Of a DNA stretch of 64,000 nt, positions 1 to 9,587 are shown in pieces. Source of the stretch: Nitrososphaerota archaeon (GTDB taxonomy: Archaea > Thermoproteota > Nitrososphaeria > Nitrososphaerales > Gagatemarchaeaceae). The translations under genes were made by a program, and so were the position numbers. The notes below the pieces were generated by a model, which had not been told where the DNA came from, made no database searches, and was given only the letters and a program-made list of their open reading frames with translations. Within the stretch, counting starts at the first letter, position 1. Every line of letters starts with the position of its first letter. The stretch covers positions 186,001-250,000 of the forward strand of contig JACQFN010000002.1 in the NCBI GenBank assembly GCA_016200045.1, in the 5' to 3' direction.

Positions 1-1808
1 TGTGAAAGAGCCAAGATAGCGATGAATCCTACGGCGACCAGCTCAGCACTTCGATAGGGGCGAGCTAGTCGGGGCCGTTCAATTATCATCTTTTGGATTC
101 TGGTACTTTGAACGGTCTTCCAGAGAAGCAGCTCCAGTCCCACTGTGAGGCCGACGGTGTAGACAGACAGATGGGTGATGTTGGCGCCAGGCTGGGTCCC
201 GACGGTAATCCCCCCGTGGCCAATCATCGTCTGCTCGATGAGATAGGCGGCGACTGGCACCAAAAGACATACTGAAAGCCAGATGGCGGTCCTGCGGCCC
301 ATAATGGAGTACAGTCCGACGGCAGCCAAACAGACGACAAAGGGATAGATGAAGACCGCGTTTCTTGGAATGTATGGCACGTAGAGCAGAAGGGAGGATA
401 ACAGGCTTCCCACGAGAATGATCAGAAGAGACATGACCAGGTTGAACTTCCCCGTCCCCTCACTTTTCCTGACAGTTGCTACGATGCCGGCGAGCAAGAG
501 GAAGACGATAGGGTAGGTCAGAAGGTACGGCGAAATCAGCGCCACGTACAGGCCCTGGGCCACCCTAAGGGGTGTGAGGTCGTATATCGAAACTTGGGCG
601 GTAAATGCAGAGCTGGGGTGGAAGAGCGTGAAGATCCTTTCGAAGAAGCTGACGGGCAATATCGGCTGAAGCAGGTTGTGGACCGCCCTGTCGGGGAGGA
701 CGTAGGTTGAGAGGTTGTACATCAGGTCTATTCCCAGGTAGGCTAGGGGGAGGGAAACCACCAGCAAGAAGACTTGTTTCCGCCATCTCACCTCCGACCT
801 CCATACGGCATAGCCGAACCCCAGGTAGGCGATCGCGAGGACTATCAGATTCCCTGGCTTGGTCAGGAAGGCCAGGAGAAAGCTGACAGCTGCCAGGGCC
901 AGCCAGGGAGTCGCAATACGGACGGGTTCTTCCTTCCCGAAGCGCACTGATTTGACGAAGAATAGGTAGCCGAGAAAACAGAAAGTGGCAAAGGCGAAGT
1001 CAAGAAGAATCATGGTCCCCCAGACGAACAGAATTGGGACTGAGAAAGCCATTGCGGCCGCTGCGATGCCGGCGCCTTCCGATGTTAGCAGTGATGTGAG
1101 CTTGAACGCGGCAAGCATCATGATTGCGACGAAGAGGATTTCGATAACCCTGCTCGTAAGCATAGGAGCGGAGGATGCTGCCAAGAAAGACGCAATGGTG
1201 ACTGACCATACGGGCCTAGATACAACGAAGTTCAATACTCCCACTTTGCTTGTTGTAACGAAAGTGAAAGAAGAGAAGAGGTTCAGCGACCTAGCGTCCA
1301 GGAGATACTTCAGTTCGTCGGGGGTGGGGGTGTACGGGGAGTTGATCGCCACGAGGGCCACCCCACCGAATGCCAACACCGAAAGGGACGACACAACAGC
1401 CTCGGTTTTCGTGAATCTGATGGATGCGCCTTCCCAGCCAGACCTCCTACCCCTGAAGAGCGAAAGCAGGAGGAATCCAAGAATCCAGGCGGCAACGACC
1501 CAAACGAAGAGTTGCAAGGGTAGTCGGAGAATCCAGAATCCAGTCCTGAGACCGAACGTGAGCAAAACACTCAGAATGAAGGACTTCAGAAGGAATTCGA
1601 CTAGCCCATCAACGTCCTTCCTGACTCCGAGGAGGAGGGCGCCGCCAGGCAGGACGAGCAGGTACCACGGCGCTACCAGAACCTTGGTCTCAACGGGGCC
1701 CCCCCATAGGGAAGCGATAGAGGCGATCGCAACCGCGGAGAAGAGCACGACAAATCTCTCCTTGGCCACCAGCATTGAACGATAGGTCGGTGGAGTGGCC
1801 GAAGCCAT
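1..1808 (-). CDS. GT-C family membrane glycosyltransferase (ArnT/PMT-like), 3' end cut by window edge
   Basis: The frame is open from the ATG at 1808 to the left edge, so about 602 codons are visible and the C-terminus is missing. The protein is strongly hydrophobic with many membrane segments. It is a paralogue of the gene at 7365-9560: both share the N-terminal VAPWYLLV segment, and the first extracytoplasmic loop NSPYTPTPDELKYL matches NSPYTPLTDELHYL there. The acidic DE pair in that loop is the usual catalytic site of GT-C enzymes, which move a sugar from a polyprenyl-phosphate carrier to an acceptor outside the membrane. The gene sits at the head of a glycan locus with a TATA element about 37 nt upstream. 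The exact sugar cannot be told from sequence. Open frames on the opposite strand here (for example 985-1785) are shadows. Confidence 0.8.
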   Translation of the reverse strand, partial: MASATPPTYRSMLVAKERFVVLFSAVAIASIASLWGGPVETKVLVAPWYLLVLPGGALLLGVRKDVDGLVEFLLKSFILSVLLTFGLRTGFWILRLPLQLFVWVVAAWILGFLLLSLFRGRRSGWEGASIRFTKTEAVVSSLSVLAFGGVALVAINSPYTPTPDELKYLLDARSLNLFSSFTFVTTSKVGVLNFVVSRPVWSVTIASFLAASSAPMLTSRVIEILFVAIMMLAAFKLTSLLTSEGAGIAAAAMAFSVPILFVWGTMILLDFAFATFCFLGYLFFVKSVRFGKEEPVRIATPWLALAAVSFLLAFLTKPGNLIVLAIAYLGFGYAVWRSEVRWRKQVFLLVVSLPLAYLGIDLMYNLSTYVLPDRAVHNLLQPILPVSFFERIFTLFHPSSAFTAQVSIYDLTPLRVAQGLYVALISPYLLTYPIVFLLLAGIVATVRKSEGTGKFNLVMSLLIILVGSLLSSLLLYVPYIPRNAVFIYPFVVCLAAVGLYSIMGRRTAIWLSVCLLVPVAAYLIEQTMIGHGGITVGTQPGANITHLSVYTVGLTVGLELLLWKTVQSTRIQKMIIERPRLARPYRSAELVAVGFIAILALS

Positions 1809-1840
1809 TGAAAGAACTTGGCGCGAGGATGAGACACGAC

Positions 1841-1850
1841 ATTTAAGAAT
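1841..1850 (-). promoter_or_regulatory. TATA element for the GT-C gene
   Basis: Minus strand reads ATTCTTAAAT, centred about 37 nt before the ATG at 1808, giving a predicted leader of about 10 nt. Sequence-only call. Confidence 0.45.
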
Positions 1851-1915
1851 TTTAGCCGGTTGAGACGAGCAGGCAAGCTCCTATTCCCAGAAACGACCCC
1901 GCCAGCGACCGCATC

Positions 1916-3001
1916 CTAGGATCTCAGAATTCCGTCTAGAATCATCCTGCTGGGCTTTTCTCGTCCCGGCCAAAACGGGTTCGGAGAGTGGGCAATGCTT
2001 CTGACGATATCACTTCTGTGCTTCATGATCCGGCTAACCGTCGTGGCTACCCCTCTAACCAGTGGTGCTAGGAAGTTGCCATGCGATGCTACCGTCTCGG
2101 TCCATTCGGTCTTGTCTCTGAGGGTTATGCAAGGGACGCCGGACCAGAAGACTTCCTTCTGCAGGCCCCCGGAATCGGTCGCCACGAGCAGGCTGTCCCT
2201 GACTAGCCTCATCATGGCGTAGTAGTCCAGCGGTTCGACGAGCTGCACGTTTTTCCCCAGGGCCTTCCCCTGCGATTCTAGGAGGGCCCGCGTCCTTGGG
2301 TGTATCGGGAAGACCACAGTCTCCCCGAATGACGCCATCTCGCGAAGGAGCTTGAGGAGGACCTTCCTGTCCGTGGTGTTTTCCTCCCGATGGAGTGTCA
2401 ATACAAAATACTCTCCAGGAGTTAGGTTCAATTCGTCGATGACCCTGCTCTTCCTAACCTCCGCTCTTGAAAGTTCGAACACCTCGAACATCGTGTCACC
2501 CGACAGTACCACTCTGCCCTGGACATCCTCCCGAGTCAGGTTATCTCTGCACCGGGGAGACACCGCAAAGAGGACGCTGGAGAGATGATCGATTACCCTC
2601 CTGTTCATCTCCTCCTGCATCGACATGTCATAGGACCTCGCACCAGCTTCGATGTGGCCCAACCGTATCCTGAGCTTGGCGGTCAACAGACCGGAGGCGA
2701 GAGCAGAGTTGGTGTCCCCGGGTACAAGGACAGCATCGGGCCTGTCCCGTTCCCACAGCCTGTCCAGCCGCCTGATTATCTCTCCAATCTGATGCCCTTG
2801 CGTCCCCGAACCGACGCCGAGGTTAGAGGCTGCAGGAGGGAGTTTGAATGACCTGAAGAATACCCCGGACATTAGGTCGTCATAATGCTGCCCGGTGTGG
2901 ACGATCTCGAGGTCCAAATTCCTCCTCCTGGCCTCTTCTATCACCGGGACTGACTTTATGATCTGAGGGCGCGTTCCGACAAGCAGGGCTAGTCTCGCCA
3001 T
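1916..3001 (-). CDS. wecB: UDP-N-acetylglucosamine 2-epimerase (non-hydrolysing)
   Basis: The family interconverts UDP-GlcNAc and UDP-ManNAc in the cytoplasm, supplying ManNAc-type sugars for surface glycans. The N-terminal GTRPQIIK matches the family GTRPE-IK motif, with Gln in place of the usual Glu. HTGQHYD, GHIEAGARS, EEMNRR, LHREENT and the C-terminal DSGGLQKE substrate motif are all present. Starting at the ATG at 3001 the protein has 361 residues and begins MARLALLVGTRP, which matches family N-termini. An upstream GTG at 3016 overlaps the stop of the preceding glycosyltransferase gene (GTGA overlap) and would add five residues. It is the last gene of a tight minus-strand run with the GT4 and GT2 genes. 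Confidence 0.92.
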   Translation of the reverse strand: MARLALLVGTRPQIIKSVPVIEEARRRNLDLEIVHTGQHYDDLMSGVFFRSFKLPPAASNLGVGSGTQGHQIGEIIRRLDRLWERDRPDAVLVPGDTNSALASGLLTAKLRIRLGHIEAGARSYDMSMQEEMNRRVIDHLSSVLFAVSPRCRDNLTREDVQGRVVLSGDTMFEVFELSRAEVRKSRVIDELNLTPGEYFVLTLHREENTTDRKVLLKLLREMASFGETVVFPIHPRTRALLESQGKALGKNVQLVEPLDYYAMMRLVRDSLLVATDSGGLQKEVFWSGVPCITLRDKTEWTETVASHGNFLAPLVRGVATTVSRIMKHRSDIVRSIAHSPNPFWPGREKPSRMILDGILRS

Positions 3002-3012
3002 GGGAACTACCC

Positions 3013-4296
3013 TCACCTCACGACCATGTTTGTAATCGCCTTAGCCAGGGTATTTGCAGACTCGGTCCTGTTGAATATGGATTTCTCAAGGAAGGCGCGG
3101 CCCTGCCTCCCCATCTTCTTACCCAGAGAGTCGTCCTCCAGCAGGCGGGTCATTGATGCGGCAAGCGCGGTTAGGTCGTTAATCGATACGAAAATCCCAG
3201 CCCCGGACTCTGAAAGTATCTCTTGGAGGTTCCGTGATGAGGTCGCTATGACTGGCCTCTCGCATGCGAGGTATTCGAAGAATTTCGTGGTGAGAGCGTC
3301 GACCTGATTCTCATGCAGGGGGACTAGGCAGACCTTGCTTTCGTGGATGTACCTCATCAGCTCGCTTCTCGGCACTGGGTCGATCAGCCTCACCCTTTCC
3401 CCGAGCCCGTTCCGGGCGATGGCCGCTCTGACCGACGCCTCGGCATCTCCACGACCGATTAGGTAGAGAACCGCATTCTTCCTTTCGTCAGCGACCCTCC
3501 TAAACGCTTCTACGATGTTTTCTAGTTTCTGGGACCTGCCGATTATCCCAGAATACAGCACCATTTCGGATCCGGGCGGGCCCAGCCGCCTCTCGCCTTC
3601 TTCCCCGTCAAGGGGACGGAACTTGCCGAGGTCGACGCCATTTGGAATATAGTAAAGAGGCCTTGAGATGTGGTTCAACTTCATCGTCCTCTCAACCCTG
3701 CGCATGAGGCCTGGCGTCACGGTTCCCACGGCCTTCGCCTGACGGAGACCGTAAAGCTGGAGCATCTGGACCATCCGGGCTATTGGTCCTGAACTTCCGA
3801 TGTACGTGCCCTGAAGTGCCTCGGGCCAAAGGTCCCGGACGTCATTGAAGTACGGCCGTCTGAAGACGATTCCGATGAATGGAGCGAGTATGCTCATCGT
3901 CACGGGAGGGGACGAGAGGATGTACGCATCGCACATGAAGCGCTTTCTTCCGTGCAGGCTCAGAAAGACAAGAGTGGACACAGTGAAGAACAGATATGCG
4001 ATTATCCTTTCGAGCGTCGAGTGTATTTCGAAGGGAAATATCGAGGTCCTGAATACTTTCTCATCTCCTTTCCCTTCTTCGTAAACAAGTCGTTTCCTGA
4101 ACGCTGCGGGCACCCTGCCGACCGGGTACGAAGGGACTGAGGTCAGTATCACGCATCGGAACCCGAGCCTCCTGAACTCGCCTACAATGTCCTCGTATCT
4201 CGAAGCGCACCCTCCCCTGTCAGGGGGGAAGTGAGGGGTGAGCACGCCGATTCTAATCCCTGAAGGGGGGCGTGGCTGGGCCGTCAGGGAGTCCAT
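3013..4296 (-). CDS. Glycosyltransferase family 4 (WbuB-like)
   Basis: This is a 427-residue GT-B enzyme that would transfer a nucleotide-activated sugar onto a lipid-linked or growing glycan at the cytoplasmic membrane face. The N-terminus has the GT4 acceptor-domain signature (GVLTPHFPPDRGG). The C-terminal half has the donor-binding region: YSGIIGRSQKL, LYLIGRGD, then TTKFFEYLACERPVIA, where the Glu-rich E-x7-E type motif is modified. A hydrophobic stretch near residues 88-115 suggests membrane association, as in WbuB/WecA-partner enzymes. The 3' end overlaps the alternative GTG start of wecB, and the GT2 gene lies 8 nt upstream, so the three are probably co-transcribed. Donor and acceptor are unknown. 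Confidence 0.85.
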   Translation of the reverse strand: MDSLTAQPRPPSGIRIGVLTPHFPPDRGGCASRYEDIVGEFRRLGFRCVILTSVPSYPVGRVPAAFRKRLVYEEGKGDEKVFRTSIFPFEIHSTLERIIAYLFFTVSTLVFLSLHGRKRFMCDAYILSSPPVTMSILAPFIGIVFRRPYFNDVRDLWPEALQGTYIGSSGPIARMVQMLQLYGLRQAKAVGTVTPGLMRRVERTMKLNHISRPLYYIPNGVDLGKFRPLDGEEGERRLGPPGSEMVLYSGIIGRSQKLENIVEAFRRVADERKNAVLYLIGRGDAEASVRAAIARNGLGERVRLIDPVPRSELMRYIHESKVCLVPLHENQVDALTTKFFEYLACERPVIATSSRNLQEILSESGAGIFVSINDLTALAASMTRLLEDDSLGKKMGRQGRAFLEKSIFNRTESANTLAKAITNMVVR

Positions 4297-4304
4297 TGGG
4301 ACGG

Positions 4305-5168
4305 TTATCGACTCTCACGCACGACGCTGATGAGCACCCAGAGGATTATCGCCACTGCCATCAGGAGGGTCCCCACAAGGGTGGCCGCTGCAGCGACTAT
4401 GGTAACGTTGGTCTCCAGGATGGCGTGCTCCCTGAAGTAAGAGAGGGTCCACCACCAGAGGCCGGCCGCCACCAGTAGCGAGACGAATCCCGGGAGCCCG
4501 TAGAACAGCAGCGGATGCCTTATCGAAGTCTGCTTGACGGAGGCAAGAAGCACGTCGAGCCCGTGGAACACCGGGTTGTAGGTTGATGTGTCTCCCTCAT
4601 ACGACACCCCAATAGGGACTTCAACGATCTTCATCTTGTTGTCTACCGCGAGCTTCAGAATCTCCGTGTCAACTCCCATCCCCATCTCCGCCGGCATCAG
4701 AGTTCCAATGACCTTCCCTCTGTAGGATCTGAAACCGGACTGCGTGTCTGTGATTCCGGTCATGGATACACCGCTGAGGACCTTGTTGCCGAGCCTTCTC
4801 TTCAAGGGAATGTCGGCGGAGAACCTTGATCCTACGACAACATCGGCACCAGCCTCAATTGCGGCGACCAACCTTGGGATATCACTCGGATTGTGTTGAC
4901 CATCAGCGTCAAGTGTAACGACGACATCGGGGTTGAGTCCCTGGGCCTCACGGAAGAGGTCCCTCAGCGCCTCCCCCTTGCCCAAGTTCCGTTCATGACT
5001 TATCACCTGGGCCCCCATTGACCGGGCTATCTCGCCTGTCTCATCGCTCGACCCGTCATCACAGACAAGCACCTTGTCTACTCGTTTCATCGTCTGGACG
5101 AGGACCTTCGCTATGGACTTCTCTTCGTTGAACGCAGGAATAGCGGCCAGAATCAATACTCGGCACAC
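4305..5168 (-). CDS. GT2 polyprenyl-phosphate glycosyltransferase (DPM1/DpgS-like)
   Basis: The 287-residue protein has a GT-A fold: IPAFNEEKSIAKVL, CDDGSSDET, ISHERNLGKGEAL, then the DXD-type metal site in LDADGQHNPSDIP and the acceptor-side segment ITDTQSGFRSYR. These are typical of dolichol-phosphate mannose/glucose synthases. The enzyme would load a sugar on a polyprenyl phosphate for the GT-C transferases at 1-1808 and 7365-9560. The last about 85 residues form two membrane helices, as in many archaeal DPM1-type proteins. The predicted start is GTG (5168), and a TTG 12 nt downstream is possible. It is 8 nt upstream of the GT4 gene, so likely in one operon. Confidence 0.88.
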   Translation of the reverse strand: MCRVLILAAIPAFNEEKSIAKVLVQTMKRVDKVLVCDDGSSDETGEIARSMGAQVISHERNLGKGEALRDLFREAQGLNPDVVVTLDADGQHNPSDIPRLVAAIEAGADVVVGSRFSADIPLKRRLGNKVLSGVSMTGITDTQSGFRSYRGKVIGTLMPAEMGMGVDTEILKLAVDNKMKIVEVPIGVSYEGDTSTYNPVFHGLDVLLASVKQTSIRHPLLFYGLPGFVSLLVAAGLWWWTLSYFREHAILETNVTIVAAAATLVGTLLMAVAIILWVLISVVRESR

Positions 5169-5260
5169 GTTCCTTAGGAGGCCACTTAAGGCCTACCCAC
5201 CAGCATACTTGGCTGGTCTCCTAACGCACCCATTACAGCGCTTGCGCAATTCAGGCAAGG

Positions 5261-7288
5261 TTATTCGACGCAGAGGCCTGTCGGGTCGGAGCCGGCTGTT
5301 CCATTGCCATTACAGACATCCCCAGAATACGAGTTAGCAGTGTCCATAGTCCCGTTGCCCGTTGAGGTGTCGACGAACCCGACAGAAGTATTGTCATTCG
5401 ATGTGTTCGCGTTGATTATGTTCCCGATAGCAGCATTGACATAGAAACCATATTTATTCATCTCCGCGATGTTTCTCTCTAGAAGGTTTTCCCTAGAATC
5501 TTCCGAGACGACGTAGCCTCTCCAGTCATGCGTCGCATTGTTTCCCGACAGGGTGTTACGCGTGGAGTTCCCCAAACCGAACCCATCTCCGTAGTTGCCT
5601 ACAGCGGTGTTGTTGGCTAGGAGATTTGCAGAAGAACTGCGTAGCGCAAACCCGTACAGGTCTTGGGAAGCAAGATTCCGGGCGACCGTGAACCCGGAAG
5701 AGTTGTAAAGGTAAAAACCGTATCCTGAATTGAGGTTTGCGGCGTTTGCCCATAGTCCGTTTCCCTTCGCGCTGTCAAGTATGAAGCCGTTCCCGTTAGC
5801 CGTTGCGCGATTCGAAGATACGTTGTTGTAATTGGACTGGCGGAACAGGAAGAACCCGGCCGCGGTGTTGCCGAAAGCGGAGTTGTTGCTTAGCACGGTG
5901 CCGGATGTTCCGTTGAGAACGAAGCCAAAGAAGTTGGCCTCCGCACTGTTCTCAGATAGGAAGATACTCGAGGAGTCGTTGAAGACGAAGCCCCCGAGCG
6001 CGCTCTCTGCGGCGATGTTGCCTACAATTGTGTCAGCCGATGAGTCGCCGATGTGAAAGCCGTGCACACTGCTTTGGGTCGCGCTGTTGTCCTCCAGTCT
6101 GTTACGATCAGATGAATTCTCGAGGACAAATCCGTACGCGCCTCCGCTCGCTGAGTTTCCGACTATGATGTTGGATGACGAACGAACAAGATGGAATCCG
6201 GCCTCGTGGGTGTTGTTGTTAGCGACATTCCCCTCCAAGGTGTTGTTGTCGGAATCTCTGAGCAGGAAGCCTGTCCATCCCTCGGCGTTTGCGGAGTTGC
6301 GTGCCAGTGTGTTGTTCGCGGAAGAACTGGTTATGGCGAAGCCAAAGGTGTCGTTTTCCGACATAGAATCCTGGACAAGGTTGCTATCAGAGGAATTGTG
6401 GATGGTGAATCCGTAGCGGTTTCCGCCTGCGGCGTTGCCGGTGACGTTGTTGTAACTAGATGAATCCAAGAGGGCTATGCCGACGGTGTTCTCCAGTGCT
6501 GTGTTGATGCTCAGAATGTTCCTCGATGAACCCGATACTATGAAGCCGAAGGTGTTGTTCTCTGATGCAGAATCCTGGATAAGGTTGCTATCAGAGGAAT
6601 TGCGGATGGCGAATCCGTAGCGGTTTCCATTTGCAGCGTTCCTCGTGACGTTGTTGTGACTGGATGAGTCAGAGAGATATGTGCCGAAGGTATTGTCCAG
6701 CGCTGTATTGATGCTCAGAATGTTCCTCGATGAGCTGAATAGTATGTAACCTGCCCGGCCGTTGTTGTTTGCTGTATTGTTCTGCAATAGGTTTCCGGAA
6801 GAATTCCGCATATAGAAGCCGTCGTAGGGGGTATTCTCGTTCGCAATATTCCAGCGTAACCTATTTCCATAGGATGCTCCAGAGAGAGCGAACCCGTAGC
6901 CGTTTCCCCTAGCGGTGTTGGCCACGAACGTATTGTTGTGTGAGTTCTGCTTAACCAGGAAGCCGTAACTAAATCCGGTCACGACGCAGTTCTCAACGGT
7001 GACGTTTGTTCTGTTTGCCACATTTATGCCGACGTATTTTCCACTCGAGCCACTGATCGCGTGACCAGCGCAGTTCACCCTCACGCCGTCCGCCCCAATT
7101 ATGAGTCCATTCCGCGGGCACGGGCCTATGTCGGCAGACAATACAGTGTCAGAAACTATCGTCGAACCGCACGTCGAACCATCGATACCTTGAATCGCTG
7201 GAGCGAGTGTCGTCCCTATCGCAATTAGCGCGATGAAAATGAGAGATGGAACCTTGGGAGCGGCGCCTCGTCTCATGCCCAATCCCAA
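5261..7288 (-). CDS. Secreted right-handed beta-helix (NosD/PbH1-type) surface protein
   Basis: A 675-residue secreted protein. A basic start (MRRG, from ATG 7276 if the inner start is used) is followed by a hydrophobic signal segment. The rest is a long series of coils of about 22-24 residues with the pattern N-x-A-x-x-N-x-x-YGF-x-L-x-x-SS-x-N, typical of parallel beta-helix (PbH1/NosD) folds. These often bind or cleave polysaccharides or act as adhesins. Cys residues lie near both ends (GSTCGST, GPCP, CVE). N-x-S/T sequons are very frequent, so heavy N-glycosylation is likely; the gene sits inside a glycan locus. No catalytic residues can be assigned. DNA around 6360-6780 contains a near-exact internal duplication (see findings). 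Confidence 0.82.
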   Translation of the reverse strand: MGLGMRRGAAPKVPSLIFIALIAIGTTLAPAIQGIDGSTCGSTIVSDTVLSADIGPCPRNGLIIGADGVRVNCAGHAISGSSGKYVGINVANRTNVTVENCVVTGFSYGFLVKQNSHNNTFVANTARGNGYGFALSGASYGNRLRWNIANENTPYDGFYMRNSSGNLLQNNTANNNGRAGYILFSSSRNILSINTALDNTFGTYLSDSSSHNNVTRNAANGNRYGFAIRNSSDSNLIQDSASENNTFGFIVSGSSRNILSINTALENTVGIALLDSSSYNNVTGNAAGGNRYGFTIHNSSDSNLVQDSMSENDTFGFAITSSSANNTLARNSANAEGWTGFLLRDSDNNTLEGNVANNNTHEAGFHLVRSSSNIIVGNSASGGAYGFVLENSSDRNRLEDNSATQSSVHGFHIGDSSADTIVGNIAAESALGGFVFNDSSSIFLSENSAEANFFGFVLNGTSGTVLSNNSAFGNTAAGFFLFRQSNYNNVSSNRATANGNGFILDSAKGNGLWANAANLNSGYGFYLYNSSGFTVARNLASQDLYGFALRSSSANLLANNTAVGNYGDGFGLGNSTRNTLSGNNATHDWRGYVVSEDSRENLLERNIAEMNKYGFYVNAAIGNIINANTSNDNTSVGFVDTSTGNGTMDTANSYSGDVCNGNGTAGSDPTGLCVE
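6336..6744 (-). repeat. Internal tandem duplication, 204-bp unit, inside the beta-helix gene
   Basis: The stretch containing TTGCTATCAGAGGAATT recurs at 6381 and 6585, and ATGCTCAGAATGTTCCTCGATG recurs with the same 204-nt offset near 6511 and 6715. The unit is 68 codons, or three helix coils, so the duplication keeps frame and fold. Only a few bases differ between copies, so it looks recent. Confidence 0.75.
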
Positions 7289-7364
7289 CCCGAGAGAGAA
7301 AAGGTCGCTGACATCGCATGCTCCAGGCTCTGTGCAGTCACGGGCTCAGCCACCATCCAAGTTA

Positions 7365-9560
7365 TCATGATTGCACCAACAGAATCAAGCCTATTCCCTC
7401 ATAGACGTCGGCAATTGTGCTTTCTACAATTGGGAGGCTGGACTCCCTGACCAAAGCGTAGTTCCTCTCCGTGTACACGTCGTAGTCTGTATACTGAGCA
7501 ACCTTGAACACCACTAGATACTGGGAGCTTGAGAGGAGTCCAAACTGGTGGCGGGTCGAATTTATCCGGGCGCCGGGAGGGATGGGTATGACATGAACTG
7601 CTTTCTCTTTGATCATTTGGAGAAGCGTATCATTTGCCAGAAACGTGATGGTTTGGTTGGCATTCGTGAGAATGATATCCCCACGTCTGATGCTTGTATC
7701 CAACCAGCCCTTCAGCGGCCCGAATGAATCCTTCCCCAGGTATGAACTCCCTTGAACGAGCACCACAGCTTGAGAAAGCGAAACTAGCGCGATGAGTCCA
7801 ACGACAATCATGTGGGATTGCCGTGGGAAGGGTACCCTCTTTGGCAGGCGGACTTTGGGTTCCAGTCTGGACCCCTGAATGCCTTTCCAGAGGACGACCA
7901 TGAGGCCCAGCACGAAGCTGACGGAGCCGAACGATGGCCGCAGCTGGTTCGGAGCCGGGTAGATTCCTACCGGGATGCCTCCGTGGACTAACATTGTGGG
8001 CTCGAGTAGGAAAAATGCAGCGACTAGAAGCGCGCAGGCGAGTAGCCAATGTCCTTTGAGTTTCTCCAGCTTGAAGGAGAACCCCACCGCAGCGAAGCAG
8101 ATAAGGAATGGGGTGAGGAAAATGGCGTTTCGAGGTATCTCCCAGGTGTTGAGGAAGATGGCGGAAAGGAGCCCTCCTAGAAGTAGAACGGGCACACTGA
8201 GGAGCAGGTGAAGGCGCAGGGTTCCCGCATTCGACTTCACAGACCGAATGATACCGGCCAGTGCCAAGAAAATCACTGGGTAGGTGAGAAGATACGGAGA
8301 GACAAGTGCTGTGTAGAGGCCCTGTAAGAGGTAGATCGGATTCACACGAGAAATGGGTTGGAAAGAAACGAGGGGATGCTCCAATGTGAAGAATTGCTGG
8401 AAAAAGCTGTACGGAAGTATTGGGAGGAGAACCGACTTGATCCGAGGATCCGGGGCGACATAAGTATAGAAATTATATGTGAAGTCCAATGCCAAATATG
8501 CAAGAGGCAAGGCCACGAATGAGGAAAGGAGCAGCTTTCTCAACTTGATGGTCGACTTCGACAGCGCAAACAAGAACCCGACATAGACAACGACAAACAC
8601 GATCAGATTCCCTGGCTTTGTCAGGAAAGCGAACAGAAAGCTCAGAGCGGCCAACACCAGCAGCGGAAAGCGAAATTCCCAAGACCTCGAATTTCCTGCT
8701 CTGAGAGACTTGAGAAAGAACACATAGCCCAGGAAAGTGAAGACAGCAAACACGAGATCAATCATCGCAAAAGAGGTCCACATTATGACGGCCGGGGTCG
8801 AGAATGCCAGAATCGACGCAACAAATCCGGCCCTTGCGCCCGAAAGGGCGTTCGTCAATGCGAACGCAGATAACCCTACGACCGTGAAGAAGAAGACTTC
8901 CATTACACGTCCTGTGAACAGTCCGGAGGAAGTCATGGCAAAGAATGTCGACAACTCGGTCGGCCAAAGTGGACGCGAAACGAGGAAGTTGAACACGCCT
9001 ATGTGGTTCGAAGTCCGATAGGGAAACGAGGAGAATAGGTTCAGAATTTTAGCGTTCGACAGGTAATGGAGCTCATCAGTCAACGGCGTGTAAGGAGAGT
9101 TCAGCAATAGAACCGAAACAAACGCGAAAACCGTGACGGCAAGCGCTGCAAGAATTAGCTCGAACCGGGGCAAGCGAATCTCTCCTCCCGGCGAGTTTCT
9201 CACTCTCAACGCTGCGAGAAGGAGGAATCCAAGGACCCAAGACTCGACTAGCCAGTTGAACATCTGAGGATTCAGTCGGAGATACCAGAACAGGGTCCTT
9301 CCCGCAAATGTAACCAGAACGCTGACCATGAACGACCAGAGGAGGAAGTCTATCAGACCTTCCAAATCTCTCCTGATGAAGAGGAGGAAGGAGGCGCCTG
9401 GAAAGACCAGCAGATACCAAGGAGCGACGAGAACCTTTGCCAGCTCAAACGGACTAATGAGGAGAATTGTCGACCCGAGGACCGCCACGGCATAGAACCG
9501 TACGATTGAGCCTTTGGTGGTCGATACTTGTGGCCCCGTCAAATCTTCCGAAGGGCGCAT
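7365..9560 (-). CDS. GT-C family membrane glycosyltransferase (ArnT/PMT-like)
   Basis: A 731-residue polytopic membrane protein with about a dozen hydrophobic helices and a C-terminal soluble domain of about 120 residues. The first long loop carries NSPYTPLTDELHYL, the acidic pair expected of GT-C (PMT/ArnT/STT3-like) active sites. The role inferred from the family is transfer of a sugar from polyprenyl-phosphate to protein or lipid at the outer face. It is a paralogue of the truncated gene at 1-1808, with the beta-helix gene and the short epimerase/GT run between the two copies. A TATA element lies about 33 nt before the ATG. Substrate unknown. Confidence 0.83.
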   Translation of the reverse strand: MRPSEDLTGPQVSTTKGSIVRFYAVAVLGSTILLISPFELAKVLVAPWYLLVFPGASFLLFIRRDLEGLIDFLLWSFMVSVLVTFAGRTLFWYLRLNPQMFNWLVESWVLGFLLLAALRVRNSPGGEIRLPRFELILAALAVTVFAFVSVLLLNSPYTPLTDELHYLSNAKILNLFSSFPYRTSNHIGVFNFLVSRPLWPTELSTFFAMTSSGLFTGRVMEVFFFTVVGLSAFALTNALSGARAGFVASILAFSTPAVIMWTSFAMIDLVFAVFTFLGYVFFLKSLRAGNSRSWEFRFPLLVLAALSFLFAFLTKPGNLIVFVVVYVGFLFALSKSTIKLRKLLLSSFVALPLAYLALDFTYNFYTYVAPDPRIKSVLLPILPYSFFQQFFTLEHPLVSFQPISRVNPIYLLQGLYTALVSPYLLTYPVIFLALAGIIRSVKSNAGTLRLHLLLSVPVLLLGGLLSAIFLNTWEIPRNAIFLTPFLICFAAVGFSFKLEKLKGHWLLACALLVAAFFLLEPTMLVHGGIPVGIYPAPNQLRPSFGSVSFVLGLMVVLWKGIQGSRLEPKVRLPKRVPFPRQSHMIVVGLIALVSLSQAVVLVQGSSYLGKDSFGPLKGWLDTSIRRGDIILTNANQTITFLANDTLLQMIKEKAVHVIPIPPGARINSTRHQFGLLSSSQYLVVFKVAQYTDYDVYTERNYALVRESSLPIVESTIADVYEGIGLILLVQS

Positions 9561-9587
9561 TTGAGAAGAGCGAAGTCACATTCTAGG

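Noticed and set aside
985..1785. Plus-strand open frame of 266 codons
   Set aside because: It lies opposite the truncated GT-C gene, whose frame matches the paralogue at 7365-9560; the plus-strand product has no recognisable features.
5600..6900. CRISPR-like periodic DNA
   Set aside because: The periodicity comes from 22-24-residue protein coils; there are no identical short repeats with unique spacers.
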